IMG/VR virus record: IMGVR_UViG_3300049005_000019
Coordinates: 1-36,282 of that record
Origin: a virus
Reading direction: 5' to 3' (one strand)
DNA: 36,282 nt
The position numbers were made by a program, and so were the translations under genes. Below, one piece after another: positions 36,080 to 36,282 of this stretch. The notes beneath the pieces are model-generated. The model was not told the DNA's origin and searched no databases. It saw nothing but the letters and a program-made list of their open reading frames with translations. Every line of letters begins with the position of its first letter. The stretch's first letter is position 1.

Positions 36080-36282
36080 TCAGTCCTGCGAGACGACGAC
36101 GTGCGCCGTCGCAGGGTCCGTCGCCACCGCCGCCGGCACCGCCTCCACCTGGTAGGTGAGGGCCGTGTTCCGGTCGTCGACCGGTTCGGCGCCGGCATAG
36201 GACACGTCGCCGACCGGTCGCAGACCGTGGTCGATCATGTACTGCCGGGTGGCGGTGAAATTGGGTGCGTGATCGAAGGAGT
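36080..36282 (-). CDS. Head-region hypothetical protein, C-terminal part (split by the window ends)
   Basis: An open frame entering from the window end, reading SFDHAPNFTATRQYMIDHGL... to ...TAHVVVSQD and a TGA at 36080-36082. Codon use is clearly coding. The first complete codon starts after two leftover bases, so it is one base out of phase with the partial gene at 1-321. It is probably that gene's C-terminus. If separate, the first ATG is at 36238, giving a 52-residue protein. Confidence 0.7.
   Translation of the reverse strand, partial: SFDHAPNFTATRQYMIDHGLRPVGDVSYAGAEPVDDRNTALTYQVEAVPAAVATDPATAHVVVSQD

Noticed and set aside
1-36282. CRISPR array or insertion sequence
   Set aside because: No regularly spaced direct repeats with unique spacers and no transposase-like protein or terminal repeats were seen.

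Overview
The window looks like a complete, circularly permuted genome (about 36.3 kb) of a tailed siphophage infecting a high-GC actinobacterium. The host assignment is inference. It rests on the visibly GC-rich sequence with strong G/C third positions, frequent GTG starts, ATGA/GTGA stop-start overlaps, TAnnnT -10 boxes placed 5-7 nt before start codons (leaderless mRNAs), and an M15-type endolysin. The minus-strand virion operon runs off position 1 and resumes at 36282, so the two window ends almost certainly adjoin. One small head gene is split across them.

Minus-strand late block, in transcription order: a tail-fibre/packaging block (14237 to 10615: hypothetical, candidate small terminase, membrane protein, hypothetical, fibre with repeated binding modules, SGNH esterase); two leaderless or short-leader cassettes of mini-proteins (10443 to 9213); large terminase (8819-7278); zinc-ribbon mini-protein and C5-cytosine methyltransferase; portal; MuF minor head protein; endolysin and holin; a conserved small protein; scaffold; major capsid; then across the junction the head-tail connectors, tail terminator, major tail protein, tail chaperones with a CCCAAAA -1 frameshift site, a 1032-aa tape measure, distal-tail/hub/baseplate proteins, and three small proteins ending at 26374. 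One plus-strand gene with a ParB/sulfiredoxin-like domain (3505-3747) is embedded antisense in this block.

Plus-strand early/replication block (14475-26336): prim-pol and SF3 helicase, a small HTH protein, then (after a divergent minus-strand pair including a ribbon-helix-helix protein) a long chain of small overlapping genes, a Cas4/RecB-like nuclease, a putative ssDNA-binding-type protein, further mini-proteins, and an endonuclease VII/HNH protein. Convergent units are separated by strong bidirectional hairpins that overlap gene ends.

Two regulatory features stand out. First, a palindrome of the form CTAGTTGAC-N2-TCAAC recurs at promoters across the genome (3475, 7261, 9997, 17632, 20766, 23643). 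It supplies the -35 box of plus-strand promoters and abuts the -10 of leaderless minus-strand promoters. The RHH protein encoded beside the central copy is a candidate repressor. Second, the intergenic space in front of the primase carries a 30-bp near-perfect inverted repeat (29/30) flanking a G-quadruplex motif, a candidate origin or divergent control region. No integrase, DNA polymerase or ParA was recognised.
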